64,000 nucleotides of DNA from Thraustochytrium sp. TN22 (lineage: Eukaryota > Sar > Bigyra > Thraustochytrida > Thraustochytriidae): assembly GCA_013306675.1 (NCBI GenBank), contig JABLUY010000006.1:248001-312000 (forward strand). The letters are read 5' to 3'. Positions within the stretch are counted from its first letter, which is position 1, and each line of letters starts with the position of its first letter. The notes beneath the pieces are model-generated. The model ran no database searches. It was given only the letters and a program-made list of their open reading frames with translations, and was not told the DNA's origin. Below are positions 45,151 to 55,649 of this stretch, one piece after another. Made by a program: the position numbers and the translations under genes.

Positions 45151-46302
45151 ATGCCGCGGCGCACGGCGGCGGCGAGAGCGACGCGGGAGCGCGGCGCCAA
45201 GAGCGGCGGCACGACGGCGCAGCAGCAGCAGCAACAGCTGTTGCAGCTGCAGCAGCAACAGCAGCAAAACAAGGCGCGCGCGACGAGCCTAGCGAGCCTG
45301 CTTGAGGACCCCGGGCGGCGCAACTGGAGCGTGTACAGGGTGCAGGGCGCGCGCGAGAGTGAGCTGCGCACGCCGGAATCCTTTGCGGCGGCGCTGGACC
45401 TCGCGCTGGCCCCCTTCTTCTCGCTGCAGGCGGAGGCAGTGGAGGTGAAGGAGAGCCTGTGGGTGCGGCTGCATGGGTCGAGCGGCGCGCGGCGCGAGAC
45501 GGTCTTTCTGGTGTACCCGCCGCACTCGCGGTTCGTGTTTCTGACGCCCTTTCGCGCCAAGGACGCGACGCCGGTGTTCTGTCAGGCATTGTGCAACGTG
45601 TTTAATTGCTCGGCGGTGGAGGAGCTTCCAATCCATGGCAAGGACGTAGCTACGTTGACGGACCTGGCGCTGCGCAAGCTGAGCCAGGGCGCCTTCAGTG
45701 CGTACCGGTTGTGCGCGGAGGTCTTCGACCACGATCCGCTTCAGGACTCGCAGACCCTGGCGAAGCGGCGGCGCGTGGTGATTGACCGCGTGCTGGGCGA
45801 GGACCGGCAGCGCGAGGCAGCGGCCCGACTCGAGGGCAAGGATCGCAACCAGGTGATTCGCAAGACGGAGGCGCGCGCGCCGGCGCGCCGCTTCACGTGC
45901 CCGACGCCGGCCTCGGGCACGGCCTCGGAGGCGGCCAAGGCTGCCGCCGAGGCTGCCGGGTCGGGCGGTCTGCGTACGGCGTGCCTCAAGGCCAAGGACG
46001 ACCTGAGATCCGCGGATGGCCAGCGCACGGACGTGGAGAACTTTCGGTGCTACATTCGCCTCGAGGGCACCGACGTGCTGCGCGGGCTGGAGGCGCTCTA
46101 TGCGAACGACATGGTCTGCGAGAACCGCGAGATCCCGGCGCTCTTTGATGCGGCGGATCTCCTGGTGCAGGGCGATGCCGACTATGAGGAGATCATGACG
46201 GCCGGCGACCTGAGCGCGCCGCGGCCATCGAAGCGCGCGCGCACGGGCGAGACTTCGACGCGGCTGCTCTGGGCTCGCGCCGGGGACTCGGCGCGGCGAT
46301 GA
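45151..46302 (+). CDS. CENPN: CENP-N / Chl4-like kinetochore protein (tentative)
   Basis: A 383-residue protein with an N-terminal poly-Gln/Leu stretch (about 28-45). Residues about 95-185 align by eye with the CENP-N core: LWVRLHGSS and ETVFLVYPPHSRFVFLTP correspond to CENP-N 'WIRIAWG ... TYVVYYSQTPYAFTSS', and TPVFCQALCNVF with LTDLALRKLSQGAFSAY follow at the right spacing. The end FRCYIRLEGTDVLRGLEALY ... IPALFD corresponds to 'LRCLIKFSSPHLLEALKSL ... LSPLL'. CENP-N binds CENP-A nucleosomes and pairs with CENP-L in the CCAN. The animal N-terminal PYRIN-like domain is not evident here. A basic Lys/Arg tail segment lies near the end (RPSKRARTG). The match is family-level inference; DNA-binding residues cannot be judged. 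Confidence 0.55.
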   Translation: MPRRTAAARATRERGAKSGGTTAQQQQQQLLQLQQQQQQNKARATSLASLLEDPGRRNWSVYRVQGARESELRTPESFAAALDLALAPFFSLQAEAVEVKESLWVRLHGSSGARRETVFLVYPPHSRFVFLTPFRAKDATPVFCQALCNVFNCSAVEELPIHGKDVATLTDLALRKLSQGAFSAYRLCAEVFDHDPLQDSQTLAKRRRVVIDRVLGEDRQREAAARLEGKDRNQVIRKTEARAPARRFTCPTPASGTASEAAKAAAEAAGSGGLRTACLKAKDDLRSADGQRTDVENFRCYIRLEGTDVLRGLEALYANDMVCENREIPALFDAADLLVQGDADYEEIMTAGDLSAPRPSKRARTGETSTRLLWARAGDSARR

Positions 46303-48232
46303 TTTCGGGCAAACCGATGCCCATACCCATGTTAGTTAGAATTGATACTATTCCAATGCCAAACAGAGCAGAGAGCGGAGCGGAGCAGAGCAGAGCAAGG
46401 CAAGGCAAGGCAAGACAAGACAAGACAATGCGATCTCTCCCCCCCCCCTCCCCTTCTTCTTCCCCCAAAGAATGTTGCCTGATCGCCGGAAATGAGCCAC
46501 GCGAGGAGCCGGGAACGGGACAAGCTGGCGGCCGCGTGATTTGATCGAAAATCGAATCGAGCATCTCGAAGGCGTCTCGAAGGCGACTCCGTGCGGCCGC
46601 GCGCTCGGCTCATTCGGGACATGTGTCGGATCACGACGCGATCCGCCATGTCGCCTCCGGCCTTCTTTTGCCATGCGCGGCGAGGTCTTGGTCGCCCGCT
46701 TCACCGCTGGCTCCGCCTTCGCGCGGCCAGCTGTGCACCTTGTCCACAGCCCGCTCGCCCTCCGTGGCCCTGCGCTGGTCGAAGAGAAGGAAAGCCCAAT
46801 AGGGGACGTCAGGAAGTCCGTGCGGGACTTGTCCACGTCCCGTTGGCACCGCCAGTGCGCCGAGTGCGAGATCGAGTGCGGGGCGCGCGCCATGGTGGTG
46901 GCCCGCGCTCGCTGCTTCTTCTTCTTCGGCGGCAGCGCTGCGTTCGCCGGGCGCCTGGCGGCCAGGCCGTCGTCTGCGCTGAGCGACCAGGCCCTGATTG
47001 GCTGCTGGGCGTCAGCTGGCGGTCGTCCTTCCACGACGAACTTACATGAACAACAAGGCGAGGCAAGACAAGCCCTCCCGTCCGGTGGTTCGGAAACCAA
47101 AGCGGGAAGCTTCTGGGCTCGCCACGCCTCGCCACGGCGCGGCGCGCAGAAGCATCGCGAGCCTCGGGTCGGGCGATCAGGGACCCAAGTCGCGCCATTT
47201 GCGTCCAGCCCAGGTCCTCCGGCCTCGCCAGCACCGAGCCGGAGAAGAGCGCCAAGACAGGGCAGGCAACGCAAGGCAACACATGACATGCCAAGGCACG
47301 ACACGACGAGACAATACATGACAAGGCAGCACGAACCTCGCACGCGACCTCGCCCTGCACGCACTGCAGGCCCTGCAGCGCTTGTCACATGTCGCGAGAC
47401 TCGCCTCGCCTCGCCGTTGTCCGCCTGCCCGGGCCCTCGCAGCGGAGCCCAGAGAACGCAGTGCAACGCAGTGCAACGCAGCACCAGCCAGCTCGGCTCG
47501 GCTCGGCTCGAGCGAGGCTCCACGCAGCGCAGCCCGCGCAGCGCAGCCCCTCCGACCGCGCGCCGCGCCGCCGCCGCGCAGCGGTTGGGAGCGCCGCGGC
47601 GGCCTTGTGCACGAGCGCCTCCAGGCAGAAGCAGGCGCGCAGCGCAGTACCTCGCGGCGGCGCGCGGCGCCGCTCGCGGCGGCGGCCGGCGCGCAGGCGG
47701 GCGGCGGCGGCCGCGGCGGGCGGGCAGAGGCAGGCCCCCATGTCCCGCTGCGCCGGCTCGGCCCCCCCGCGAGCCGGGCCGCCGAGCGCTGGGACGCGCG
47801 GCGCAGGCGCGCATGGCACGGCGGCCGGCGCGGGCTCGCTGCGGCGCCCGACGCTCCATCACAGCTCGCCGCTGCGCGGCGGCGGCGAGGGCAGACCCTC
47901 CTGCGCGCGGAGCAGCACCGCGCCGCCGCGGCCGCCGCCGCGGCAGACCCGCAAGCCCGGCAGCGGCGCAGCAGCAGCAGCGCGAGCGCGGCGAGCAGCA
48001 GCGGCACGTGCGCCAAAGCCAAGCAGGCGAGCGAGCAGGCATCCAGCAAACCAACTCCGCTCGGGCGGCGGCGCGGCGGCGCAGCAAGCAAGACCCCGCC
48101 CACGCGAGCTCCGCGTCAGTGCCAGTATCGAGGTCTGCGCGGCGCGGCGCGGCGCGAGGCCGTCTCCAGGAGCGGGCGCGCGGCGAGCTGCACGGCGCGG
48201 CCGACTACTACGCCGACGGGTAGGCCGACGGG

Positions 48233-48264
<32 letters not shown>

Positions 48265-48279
48265 CGGGAGGCAGGGAGC
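46303..48279. other. Intergenic region and 5' part of duplicated unit
   Basis: 46303-46492 is unique and includes GGCAA/GACAA pentamers (46392-46427) and a C-rich run. From 46493 the sequence is the first copy of the duplicated unit. Frames over 500 codons exist on both strands but lack recognisable domains and look like G+C-driven chance. It should contain the TPR-like gene's promoter. Confidence 0.5.
48231..48265. repeat. GGCA microsatellite, copy 1
   Basis: About nine GGCA units 15 bp upstream of the TPR-like ATG. Confidence 0.95.
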
Positions 48280-49026
48280 ATGGAGCGGCGCGGCAGTATG
48301 GCTTCGTTCTCGCCGTCGCTGGACGCCGTGCGGCTATACGAGGCGAGCGTGGCGCGCGCGGTCAGGAGGCAGAGCAGGACGCGCCTCGACAGCGGCAGGA
48401 GCGGGAGCAGCGCCGACGAGTGCGCCAGCGACGCCGGGAGCGTGTCCACGTGGACGGCCATGTCCTCGCCCACGTCGTCGGCGGGCTTCGCGACGCCGGT
48501 GATTGGCTCGCCCATGTCGGCCGGCTCGGCATCACCTACGGCCGCCGAGGCCTGCGTACGCAGCAGTAGTTCGGAGGAGGAGCGCATCGCGCGCAGGCTC
48601 GTCACGCAGGGCATGCGCCTGGTGAACGAGGCAGAATCAGAGGGCGACCCGGAGTTCCTCAACCGCGGCATCGAGCTGTACAACATGGCCGTCGATGAGG
48701 CGCGCAAGGCCGGCAACCGTGGCCTCGAGGCACGCGCACTCTGCGCGCTGGCAACCGCCTTTGGCCAGTGCCCCGAGCGCTCCAAGGCCGCGCCGCCGCT
48801 GCTCGAGATGGCCACGCAGCTGCTGCTGGACGCTGGCGACCTCGATGAGGCCACCTCCACAGCGCTGCGGCTTATCGACGCGCATCTGCACGATGGCAAC
48901 CGCCACGATGCGCTGCGCGCCTGCCATCTCTACGAGCAACGCATTCCGGACCAGCCGCTTCTCAGCAGCAAGCTCGTTGACCTCGTGCTTGAGATGAGCG
49001 AACCGAGCTGTGACTCGCCTTGCTAA
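48280..49026 (+). CDS. TPR-like helical repeat protein, copy 1
   Basis: A 248-residue protein. The first 100 residues are Ser/Ala/Thr-rich and likely disordered (SLDAVRLYEASVARAVRRQ is a possible short helix). The rest is paired helices with tetratricopeptide character: NRGIELYNMAVDEARKAGN, LEARALCALATAFGQ, LLEMATQLLLDAGDLDEA and TALRLIDAHLHDGNRHDAL. This suggests a protein-binding scaffold; no specific family recognised. The ATG at 48280 (GGGAGCATGG, A at -3) was chosen. The upstream frame is open for another 297 codons but is Arg/Ala low complexity and crosses the GGCA repeat. It converges on DCTN5 (440 bp). An identical copy lies 5.4 kb downstream. Confidence 0.7.
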   Translation: MERRGSMASFSPSLDAVRLYEASVARAVRRQSRTRLDSGRSGSSADECASDAGSVSTWTAMSSPTSSAGFATPVIGSPMSAGSASPTAAEACVRSSSSEEERIARRLVTQGMRLVNEAESEGDPEFLNRGIELYNMAVDEARKAGNRGLEARALCALATAFGQCPERSKAAPPLLEMATQLLLDAGDLDEATSTALRLIDAHLHDGNRHDALRACHLYEQRIPDQPLLSSKLVDLVLEMSEPSCDSPC

Positions 49027-49466
49027 GCACACCATAGCAAACCAGAGCGAAGCAATGCACCAGCACCCAAGCGAAGCAACGCACCAGCAACGCACCAGCA
49101 CCCAAGCAACCCCTTTTGCCCATGAACAGTACATGACTTAGCCGCTGACGGAGCGCCCGCCAACCCTCCTGCTTCGGCTTTTTTGATTGACCAAACCAAA
49201 AAATAGATTTTCACCTCTTCTAGATTTTCACCTCTTCATCCAACTTGCGCAACGCAGGCCGCATTGCAAACCTTGCGCTCGAGATGAGATGAGCGATTTG
49301 AGCATTGAGTCGTCCTAGGTACTTGGCGCGCGCGACAGACAGCAAGCAAGCAAGCACGCTAGCTAGCTAGCTAGCAAACTGCCAGCGCCTTCGCAAACGA
49401 AAAGGGGCAGCCGCCACATCCCAACTTCTTGCTGGAGCCAAGCCCCTGCCAATACCAAAGACATTT
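49027..49466. other. Convergent intergenic region
   Basis: 440 bp between the TPR-like and DCTN5 stops. An AGCAACGCACCAGC-type short repeat occurs at about 49055-49100, TAGATTTTCACCTCTTC is repeated at 49205 and 49221, and CTAGCTAGCTAGCTAGC lies at 49359-49376. It recurs unchanged in copy 2 (54424-54863). Confidence 0.7.
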
Positions 49467-50197
49467 TCATTTCGATTCCTTCTCATCGCGCGACGCAAAG
49501 TATTGCTCGCGCACCAGCGCGGTGATCATGGCAGGCGCACTCTCAGGCAGCTCCGCGACTCGGCGCCCAGGGCAGCCCTCAAAGACAGAAAAGGGCGGCA
49601 CCACCGTGTCGGGCGCCAGCACCGTGCCATCTTTAATCCACACGCAATCCTTAATAACGCATCTCCGCGGCACGACGCAGTTCTTGCCGATGACCACGTT
49701 GGCGCCCACCACTGCGGCCTCGACGATGCTGCCCTCATCGATCAAAACGTTGTCGCCCAAGGTCAGCGAGAAGAAGACCGCCTTGCTGTCGCGCCAAGCG
49801 CCGAGCCCTCCGTCAGCCCCTCATCCACCTGCCACACGCAACGCAACGCGGACATCACGTACTCCTTGACGACCTTCATGGAGGGCCGCAGCACGCAGTC
49901 GCGCTTGATGACGCAGAACTTGCCCATCTTGACCTGCATCGCAGCGAGCCCGCAGCGCGAGCGTTAGCCAATCTCCGCGCCAGACAACATCCGCTCGCGC
50001 CGCGCACCTACATTGGCGAGGTCGCCGCGAATTACCACGCCGTCCGCCACCAGGCTCTTGCCCAGGATGCGGATGTTCTGCGTGCCGTAGAGCGCGGAGC
50101 GCCGCGACACGCGGTTGCCCGTGGCCGTCTCGAAGTAGCCCGCCGCGCCGCCGCCGCTACCGCCGCTGCCGCCGCCGCCGCTGCCCGCGGTCGACAT
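49467..50197 (-). CDS. DCTN5: Dynactin subunit 5 (p25), copy 1, 3 exons
   Basis: Exons 50012-50197, 49863-49933 and 49467-49785, with introns of 78 bp (GTAGGT...GATGCAG) and 77 bp (GTACGT...CGACAG), give exactly 192 codons. After a Gly/Ser-rich start the protein follows DCTN5: YFETATGNRVSRRSALYGTQ, VVIRGDLAN, CVIKRDCVLRPSMK, KAVFFSLTLGDNVLID, VVIGKNCVVPRRCVIKDC, and VLAPDTVVPPFSVFEGCPG. These are left-handed beta-helix (hexapeptide) repeats. p25 sits in the dynactin pointed-end complex and links dynein to endosomal cargo. 191 residues versus about 182 in human. Its start lies 55 bp from the end of the coiled-coil gene on the same strand. Confidence 0.9.
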
Positions 50198-50252
50198 GGC
50201 GGGCGCGCAGGAGAGCAGCAGCAGCAGCGCGCGCGCCGCCGCCCGCCCGCCG

Positions 50253-50537
50253 CTACCGCCGCGCCGCGCCGCCGCCGGGCGCGAGGCGGCCGAGCAGGTC
50301 TGCGGAGGACAGCGGCCGCATCCATGCCGCCGCCGCCGCCTCCGCAGAGCCCGATCCCGCCGCCGCCGCGCGCGGGGGCCCGGGCCCGGGGGCGGCGGCA
50401 CCGTCGGCACCGGTCGCGGCTGGCGCGCGGCCGCCCCCGCGCGCGCCGGAGCGCGCCGGGGCCCGCCGGGACGGCGACGGCGACGGCGACGGCGACAAGG
50501 GCACCGCCTTGGCCGTGGAGAAGGAGGACGGCCAGCG

Positions 50538-50569
<32 letters not shown>

Positions 50570-51844
50570 AGGCGTGCGGCTCGAGGCGGCTCGGGACCTC
50601 GGCCGAGCTCGGGGCAGCCCCCGGCAGCCGCAAGGGCTTGCGCCGCGGCGAGCCGGGCGGCAGCAGGCGCGGGGTCGAGGGCGGCGGCCGCGACGGCGAC
50701 GGCTGCACGCTCACGGCGTCGAGACCGAAGCCAGCAGGCTTGAGCAGGCGCGTCGTGGCCGAGGCGCGCGGGGAGCGCTTCTGCAGCAGGAGCGGCTGCA
50801 TGGGCTCGAGCGCTTGGAGCTGCTGACGCTCACGCCGCTGCTGCTGGTGCTGCTGGTTGCTGGCGAGCTGCGCCATGTGACGGTGCATCTCGGGCCCGGA
50901 GCGCGCGCGAGGCGTCGAGGACGGCGCGGAGCTCGCAAAGGCGGCAAAAGCCGCCAGCGTTACAAAGCGCGGCGACGAGACCTGTTGCTGCGCCATCGGA
51001 GATGGCAGCCCGCGCGCCGCCGCTCTCGACGCGCGCACTGCGTCGCCGGGCATGGCCGTCGCTCCTCCAAGCAAGGCCATGCTCAGCGGCGCCACGACTG
51101 TGCCCGTCCCAGCCGCTGCTGCCGTCTGAACGCTCTCCTCGGCATTGGCGTCGGCCGGAGGTGCCAGATGGCGCGGATGCTGCGCGGCCGCAAGCGCCGC
51201 GGCGCGCTTGGCTGCCTGCCAACGGTAGCGCCAGCGCGCGAGCTGGCGCACGGCACGTCGAGTGCGCTTGCGCAGGTCGGCTTTGCGCGCGCGCGTCTCT
51301 TCGTCGTCCTGGCGGAGCAGCTCGTCCTCGGGCAAGAGCGGCGCCGGGTCGCGACCGGCCTTGAGCGCCTGCGCACGCGCCTCGGCGCGCTTGCGCGCCT
51401 CAAGCTGCTTGCGCTGCAGCTGCGACCGCAGGTCGCGCAGGCGGCGGTGCAGCTTGACGTTGCCAAGCTCAAGCGCTTTGATCTGGCGCCGCACGCGCTT
51501 GGCACGCTGCGCCGCGTTGTCGCGCCGGTTGAGCGCCACCTCCTCGCGCAGCGGCGCCACCTGACGCAGCAGGTTGCGCTGCACAGCGAGCTGCCGCCGC
51601 AGGAGTGCCTGAGCGCGCTCGCTGTGCTCGCTGCGCTCCGCCGCTTCCTTCGAGAGCGTTGCGGCCCTCTCCTGCAGGCTCAACACCTCCTCGCCCATGC
51701 TTTCCAAGGCCTCGAGCGCCTTGCGCACTTCCTCCTCGTACGAGAGTTGCACAGACCGCCGTTGCCCGTTCACGCGCGCTCCCAGGCGCGCCACGCGCGC
51801 CTCCAGCGCAAGGGTGCGCGCCGCTGCGGCGCGCGTGCGCCGCT
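50253..51844 (-). pseudogene. 5'-truncated copy of the coiled-coil gene
   Basis: Holds the last 530 or so codons and the stop of the 1411-residue protein found whole in copy 2, from RTRAAAARTLALEAR to the end. Its upstream part is missing because unit copy 2 begins at 51845. The frame happens to stay open into the copy 2 flank, which encodes unrelated residues. It differs from copy 2 in a cluster near 51247-51282 (RKRTRRAVRQ here, RTRTRRSVRQ there). If the duplication is real this is a promoterless fragment; if it is an assembly artefact it is simply the true gene end. Confidence 0.8.
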
Positions 51845-53584
51845 TGAGCCACGCGAGGAGCCGGGAACGGGACAAGCTGGCGGCCGCGTGATTTGATCGA
51901 AAATCGAATCGAGCATCTCGAAGGCGTCTCGAAGGCGACTCCGTGCGGCCGCGCGCTCGGCTCATTCGGGACATGTGTCGGATCACGACGCGATCCGCCA
52001 TGTCGCCTCCGGCCTTCTTTTGCCATGCGCGGCGAGGTCTTGGTCGCCCGCTTCACCGCTGGCTCCGCCTTCGCGCGGCCAGCTGTGCACCTTGTCCACA
52101 GCCCGCTCGCCCTCCGTGGCCCTGCGCTGGTCGAAGAGAAGGAAAGCCCAATAGGGGACGTCAGGAAGTCCGTGCGGGACTTGTCCACGTCCCGTTGGCA
52201 CCGCCAGTGCGCCGAGTGCGAGATCGAGTGCGGGGCGCGCGCCATGGTGGTGGCCCGCGCTCGCTGCTTCTTCTTCTTCGGCGGCAGCGCTGCGTTCGCC
52301 GGGCGCCTGGCGGCCAGGCCGTCGTCTGCGCTGAGCGACCAGGCCCTGATTGGCTGCTGGGCGTCAGCTGGCGGTCGTCCTTCCACGACGAACTTACATG
52401 AACAACAAGGCGAGGCAAGACAAGCCCTCCCGTCCGGTGGTTCGGAAACCAAAGCGGGAAGCTTCTGGGCTCGCCACGCCTCGCCACGGCGCGGCGCGCA
52501 GAAGCCTCGCGCGCCTCGGGGCGGGCGATCAGGGACCCAAGTCGCGCCATTAGCGTCCAGCCCAGGTCCTCCGTCCGCGCCAGCACCGAGCCGGAGAAGA
52601 GCGCCAAGACAGGGCAGGCAACGCAAGGCAACACATGACATGCCAAGGCACGACACGACGAGACAATACATGACAAGGCAGCACGAACCTCGCACGCGAC
52701 CTCGCCCTGCACGCACTGCAGGCCCTGCAGCGCTTGTCACATGTCGCGAGACTCGCCTCGCCTCGCCGTTGTCCGCCTGCCCGGGCCCTCGCAGCGGAGC
52801 CCAGAGAACGCAGTGCAACGCAGTGCAACGCAGCACCAGCCAGCTCGGCTCGGCTCGGCTCGAGCGAGGCTCCACGCAGCGCAGCCCGCGCAGCGCAGCC
52901 CCTCCGACCGCGCGCCGCGCCGCCGCCGCGCAGCGGTTGGGAGCGCCGCGGCGGCCTTGTGCACGAGCGCCTCCAGGCAGAAGCAGGCGCGCAGCGCAGT
53001 ACCTCGCGGCGGCGCGCGGCGCCGCTCGCGGCGGCGGCCGGCGCGCAGGCGGGCGGCGGCGGCCGCGGCGGGCGGGCAGAGGCAGGCCCCCATGTCCCGC
53101 TGCGCCGGCTCGGCCCCCCCGCGAGCCGGGCCGCGGAGCGCTGGGACGCGCGGCGCAGGCGCGCATGGCACGGCGGCCGGCGCGGGCTCGCTGCGGCGCC
53201 CGACGCTCCATCACAGCTCGCCGCTGCGCGGCGGCGGCGAGGGCAGACCCTCCTGCGCGCGGAGCAGCACCGCGCCGCCGCGGCCGCCGCCGCGGCAGAC
53301 CCGCAAGCCCGGCAGCGGCGCAGCAGCAGCAGCGCGAGCGCGGCGAGCAGCAGCGGCACGTGCGCCAAAGCCAAGCAGGCGAGCGAGCAGGCATCCAGCA
53401 AACCAACTCCGCTCGGGCGGCGGCGCGGCGGCGCAGCAAGCAAGACCCCGCCCACGCGAGCTCCGCGTCAGTGCCAGTATCGAGGTCTGCGCGGCGCGGC
53501 GCGGCGCGAGGCCGTCTCCAGGAGCGGGCGCGCGGCGAGCTGCACGGCGCGGCCGACTACTACGCCGACGGGTAGGCCGACGGG

Positions 53585-53620
<36 letters not shown>

Positions 53621-53626
53621 CGGGNN

Positions 53627-53661
<35 letters not shown>

Positions 53662-53676
53662 CGGGAGGCAGGGAGC
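51845..53676. other. Non-coding 5' part of unit copy 2
   Basis: Same content as 46493-48279: no supported gene. It differs from copy 1 at six positions within about 52506-52583 and at one base near 53145. Confidence 0.55.
53583..53663. repeat. GGCA microsatellite, copy 2, with NN gap
   Basis: Two GGCA runs joined by CGGGNNA, the N pair being at 53625-53626. The flanks on both sides of the N are the same repeat end, as when two contig ends are joined rather than merged. Confidence 0.95.
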
Positions 53677-54423
53677 ATGGAGCGGCGCGGCAGTATGGCT
53701 TCGTTCTCGCCGTCGCTGGACGCCGTGCGGCTATACGAGGCGAGCGTGGCGCGCGCGGTCAGGAGGCAGAGCAGGACGCGCCTCGACAGCGGCAGGAGCG
53801 GGAGCAGCGCCGACGAGTGCGCCAGCGACGCCGGGAGCGTGTCCACGTGGACGGCCATGTCCTCGCCCACGTCGTCGGCGGGCTTCGCGACGCCGGTGAT
53901 TGGCTCGCCCATGTCGGCCGGCTCGGCATCACCTACGGCCGCCGAGGCCTGCGTACGCAGCAGTAGTTCGGAGGAGGAGCGCATCGCGCGCAGGCTCGTC
54001 ACGCAGGGCATGCGCCTGGTGAACGAGGCAGAATCAGAGGGCGACCCGGAGTTCCTCAACCGCGGCATCGAGCTGTACAACATGGCCGTCGATGAGGCGC
54101 GCAAGGCCGGCAACCGTGGCCTCGAGGCACGCGCACTCTGCGCGCTGGCAACCGCCTTTGGCCAGTGCCCCGAGCGCTCCAAGGCCGCGCCGCCGCTGCT
54201 CGAGATGGCCACGCAGCTGCTGCTGGACGCTGGCGACCTCGATGAGGCCACCTCCACAGCGCTGCGGCTTATCGACGCGCATCTGCACGATGGCAACCGC
54301 CACGATGCGCTGCGCGCCTGCCATCTCTACGAGCAACGCATTCCGGACCAGCCGCTTCTCAGCAGCAAGCTCGTTGACCTCGTGCTTGAGATGAGCGAAC
54401 CGAGCTGTGACTCGCCTTGCTAA
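53677..54423 (+). CDS. TPR-like helical repeat protein, copy 2
   Basis: Identical in predicted sequence to the gene at 48280-49026: 248 residues, disordered Ser/Ala-rich N-terminus, paired helices after about residue 100. The only nearby difference is the longer GGCA repeat just upstream of the ATG. Absence of even synonymous change means a very recent duplication or a redundant assembly of one locus. Confidence 0.65.
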   Translation: MERRGSMASFSPSLDAVRLYEASVARAVRRQSRTRLDSGRSGSSADECASDAGSVSTWTAMSSPTSSAGFATPVIGSPMSAGSASPTAAEACVRSSSSEEERIARRLVTQGMRLVNEAESEGDPEFLNRGIELYNMAVDEARKAGNRGLEARALCALATAFGQCPERSKAAPPLLEMATQLLLDAGDLDEATSTALRLIDAHLHDGNRHDALRACHLYEQRIPDQPLLSSKLVDLVLEMSEPSCDSPC

Positions 54424-54863
54424 GCACACCATAGCAAACCAGAGCGAAGCAATGCACCAGCACCCAAGCGAAGCAACGCACCAGCAACGCACCAGCACCC
54501 AAGCAACCCCTTTTGCCCATGAACAGTACATGACTTAGCCGCTGACGGAGCGCCCGCCAACCCTCCTGCTTCGGCTTTTTTGATTGACCAAACCAAAAAA
54601 TAGATTTTCACCTCTTCTAGATTTTCACCTCTTCATCCAACTTGCGCAACGCAGGCCGCATTGCAAACCTTGCGCTCGAGATGAGATGAGCGATTTGAGC
54701 ATTGAGTCGTCCTAGGTACTTGGCGCGCGCGACAGACAGCAAGCAAGCAAGCACGCTAGCTAGCTAGCTAGCAAACTGCCAGCGCCTTCGCAAACGAAAA
54801 GGGGCAGCCGCCACATCCCAACTTCTTGCTGGAGCCAAGCCCCTGCCAATACCAAAGACATTT
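54424..54863. other. Convergent intergenic region, copy 2
   Basis: Same as 49027-49466, including the CTAGCTAGCTAGCTAGC run at about 54756. Confidence 0.7.
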
Positions 54864-55594
54864 TCATTTCGATTCCTTCTCATCGCGCGACGCAAAGTAT
54901 TGCTCGCGCACCAGCGCGGTGATCATGGCAGGCGCACTCTCAGGCAGCTCCGCGACTCGGCGCCCAGGGCAGCCCTCAAAGACAGAAAAGGGCGGCACCA
55001 CCGTGTCGGGCGCCAGCACCGTGCCATCTTTAATCCACACGCAATCCTTAATAACGCATCTCCGCGGCACGACGCAGTTCTTGCCGATGACCACGTTGGC
55101 GCCCACCACTGCGGCCTCGACGATGCTGCCCTCATCGATCAAAACGTTGTCGCCCAAGGTCAGCGAGAAGAAGACCGCCTTGCTGTCGCGCCAAGCGCCG
55201 AGCCCTCCGTCAGCCCCTCATCCACCTGCCACACGCAACGCAACGCGGACATCACGTACTCCTTGACGACCTTCATGGAGGGCCGCAGCACGCAGTCGCG
55301 CTTGATGACGCAGAACTTGCCCATCTTGACCTGCATCGCAGCGAGCCCGCAGCGCGAGCGTTAGCCAATCTCCGCGCCAGACAACATCCGCTCGCGCCGC
55401 GCACCTACATTGGCGAGGTCGCCGCGAATTACCACGCCGTCCGCCACCAGGCTCTTGCCCAGGATGCGGATGTTCTGCGTGCCGTAGAGCGCGGAGCGCC
55501 GCGACACGCGGTTGCCCGTGGCCGTCTCGAAGTAGCCCGCCGCGCCGCCGCCGCTACCGCCGCTGCCGCCGCCGCCGCTGCCCGCGGTCGACAT
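54864..55594 (-). CDS. DCTN5: Dynactin subunit 5 (p25), copy 2, 3 exons
   Basis: Exons 55409-55594, 55260-55330 and 54864-55182, with the same 78- and 77-bp introns as copy 1. Coding and intron sequences are identical to copy 1, offset by 5397 bp. The protein is the 191-residue beta-helix subunit of the dynactin pointed-end complex. Intron identity, like that of the neighbouring TPR gene, argues that the copies have not diverged at all. In this copy the downstream neighbour on the minus strand is the full-length coiled-coil gene. Confidence 0.88.
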
Positions 55595-55649
55595 GGCGGG
55601 CGCGCAGGAGAGCAGCAGCAGCAGCGCGCGCGCCGCCGCCCGCCCGCCG

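Larger units (their letters stand above)
46493..51844. repeat. Segmental duplication, unit copy 1 (5352 bp)
   Basis: Copy 1 of a direct tandem duplication. It begins TGAGCCACGCGAGGAGCC at 46493 and ends GTGCGCCGCT at 51844, where copy 2 starts without any spacer. It carries a TPR-like gene, DCTN5 and the last 1.6 kb of the coiled-coil gene. The two copies differ mainly in two tight clusters (47154-47231 and about 51247-51282), one base near 47793 and repeat length. Confidence 0.95.

Noticed and set aside
46348-48223. Frames of over 550 codons on both strands in the duplicated unit
   Set aside because: Open in several frames at once, Arg/Ala/Cys-rich, with no domain; typical of chance in very G+C-rich DNA.
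49786-49862. Earlier acceptor GTGGCAG in DCTN5 intron 2
   Set aside because: Would leave an intron of only about 35 bp and add residues that have no place in the DCTN5 beta-helix; the later CGACAG restores the family sequence in frame.
48231-53663. GGCA arrays as a possible CRISPR
   Set aside because: Uninterrupted 4-bp microsatellite without spacers, in a eukaryotic genome.
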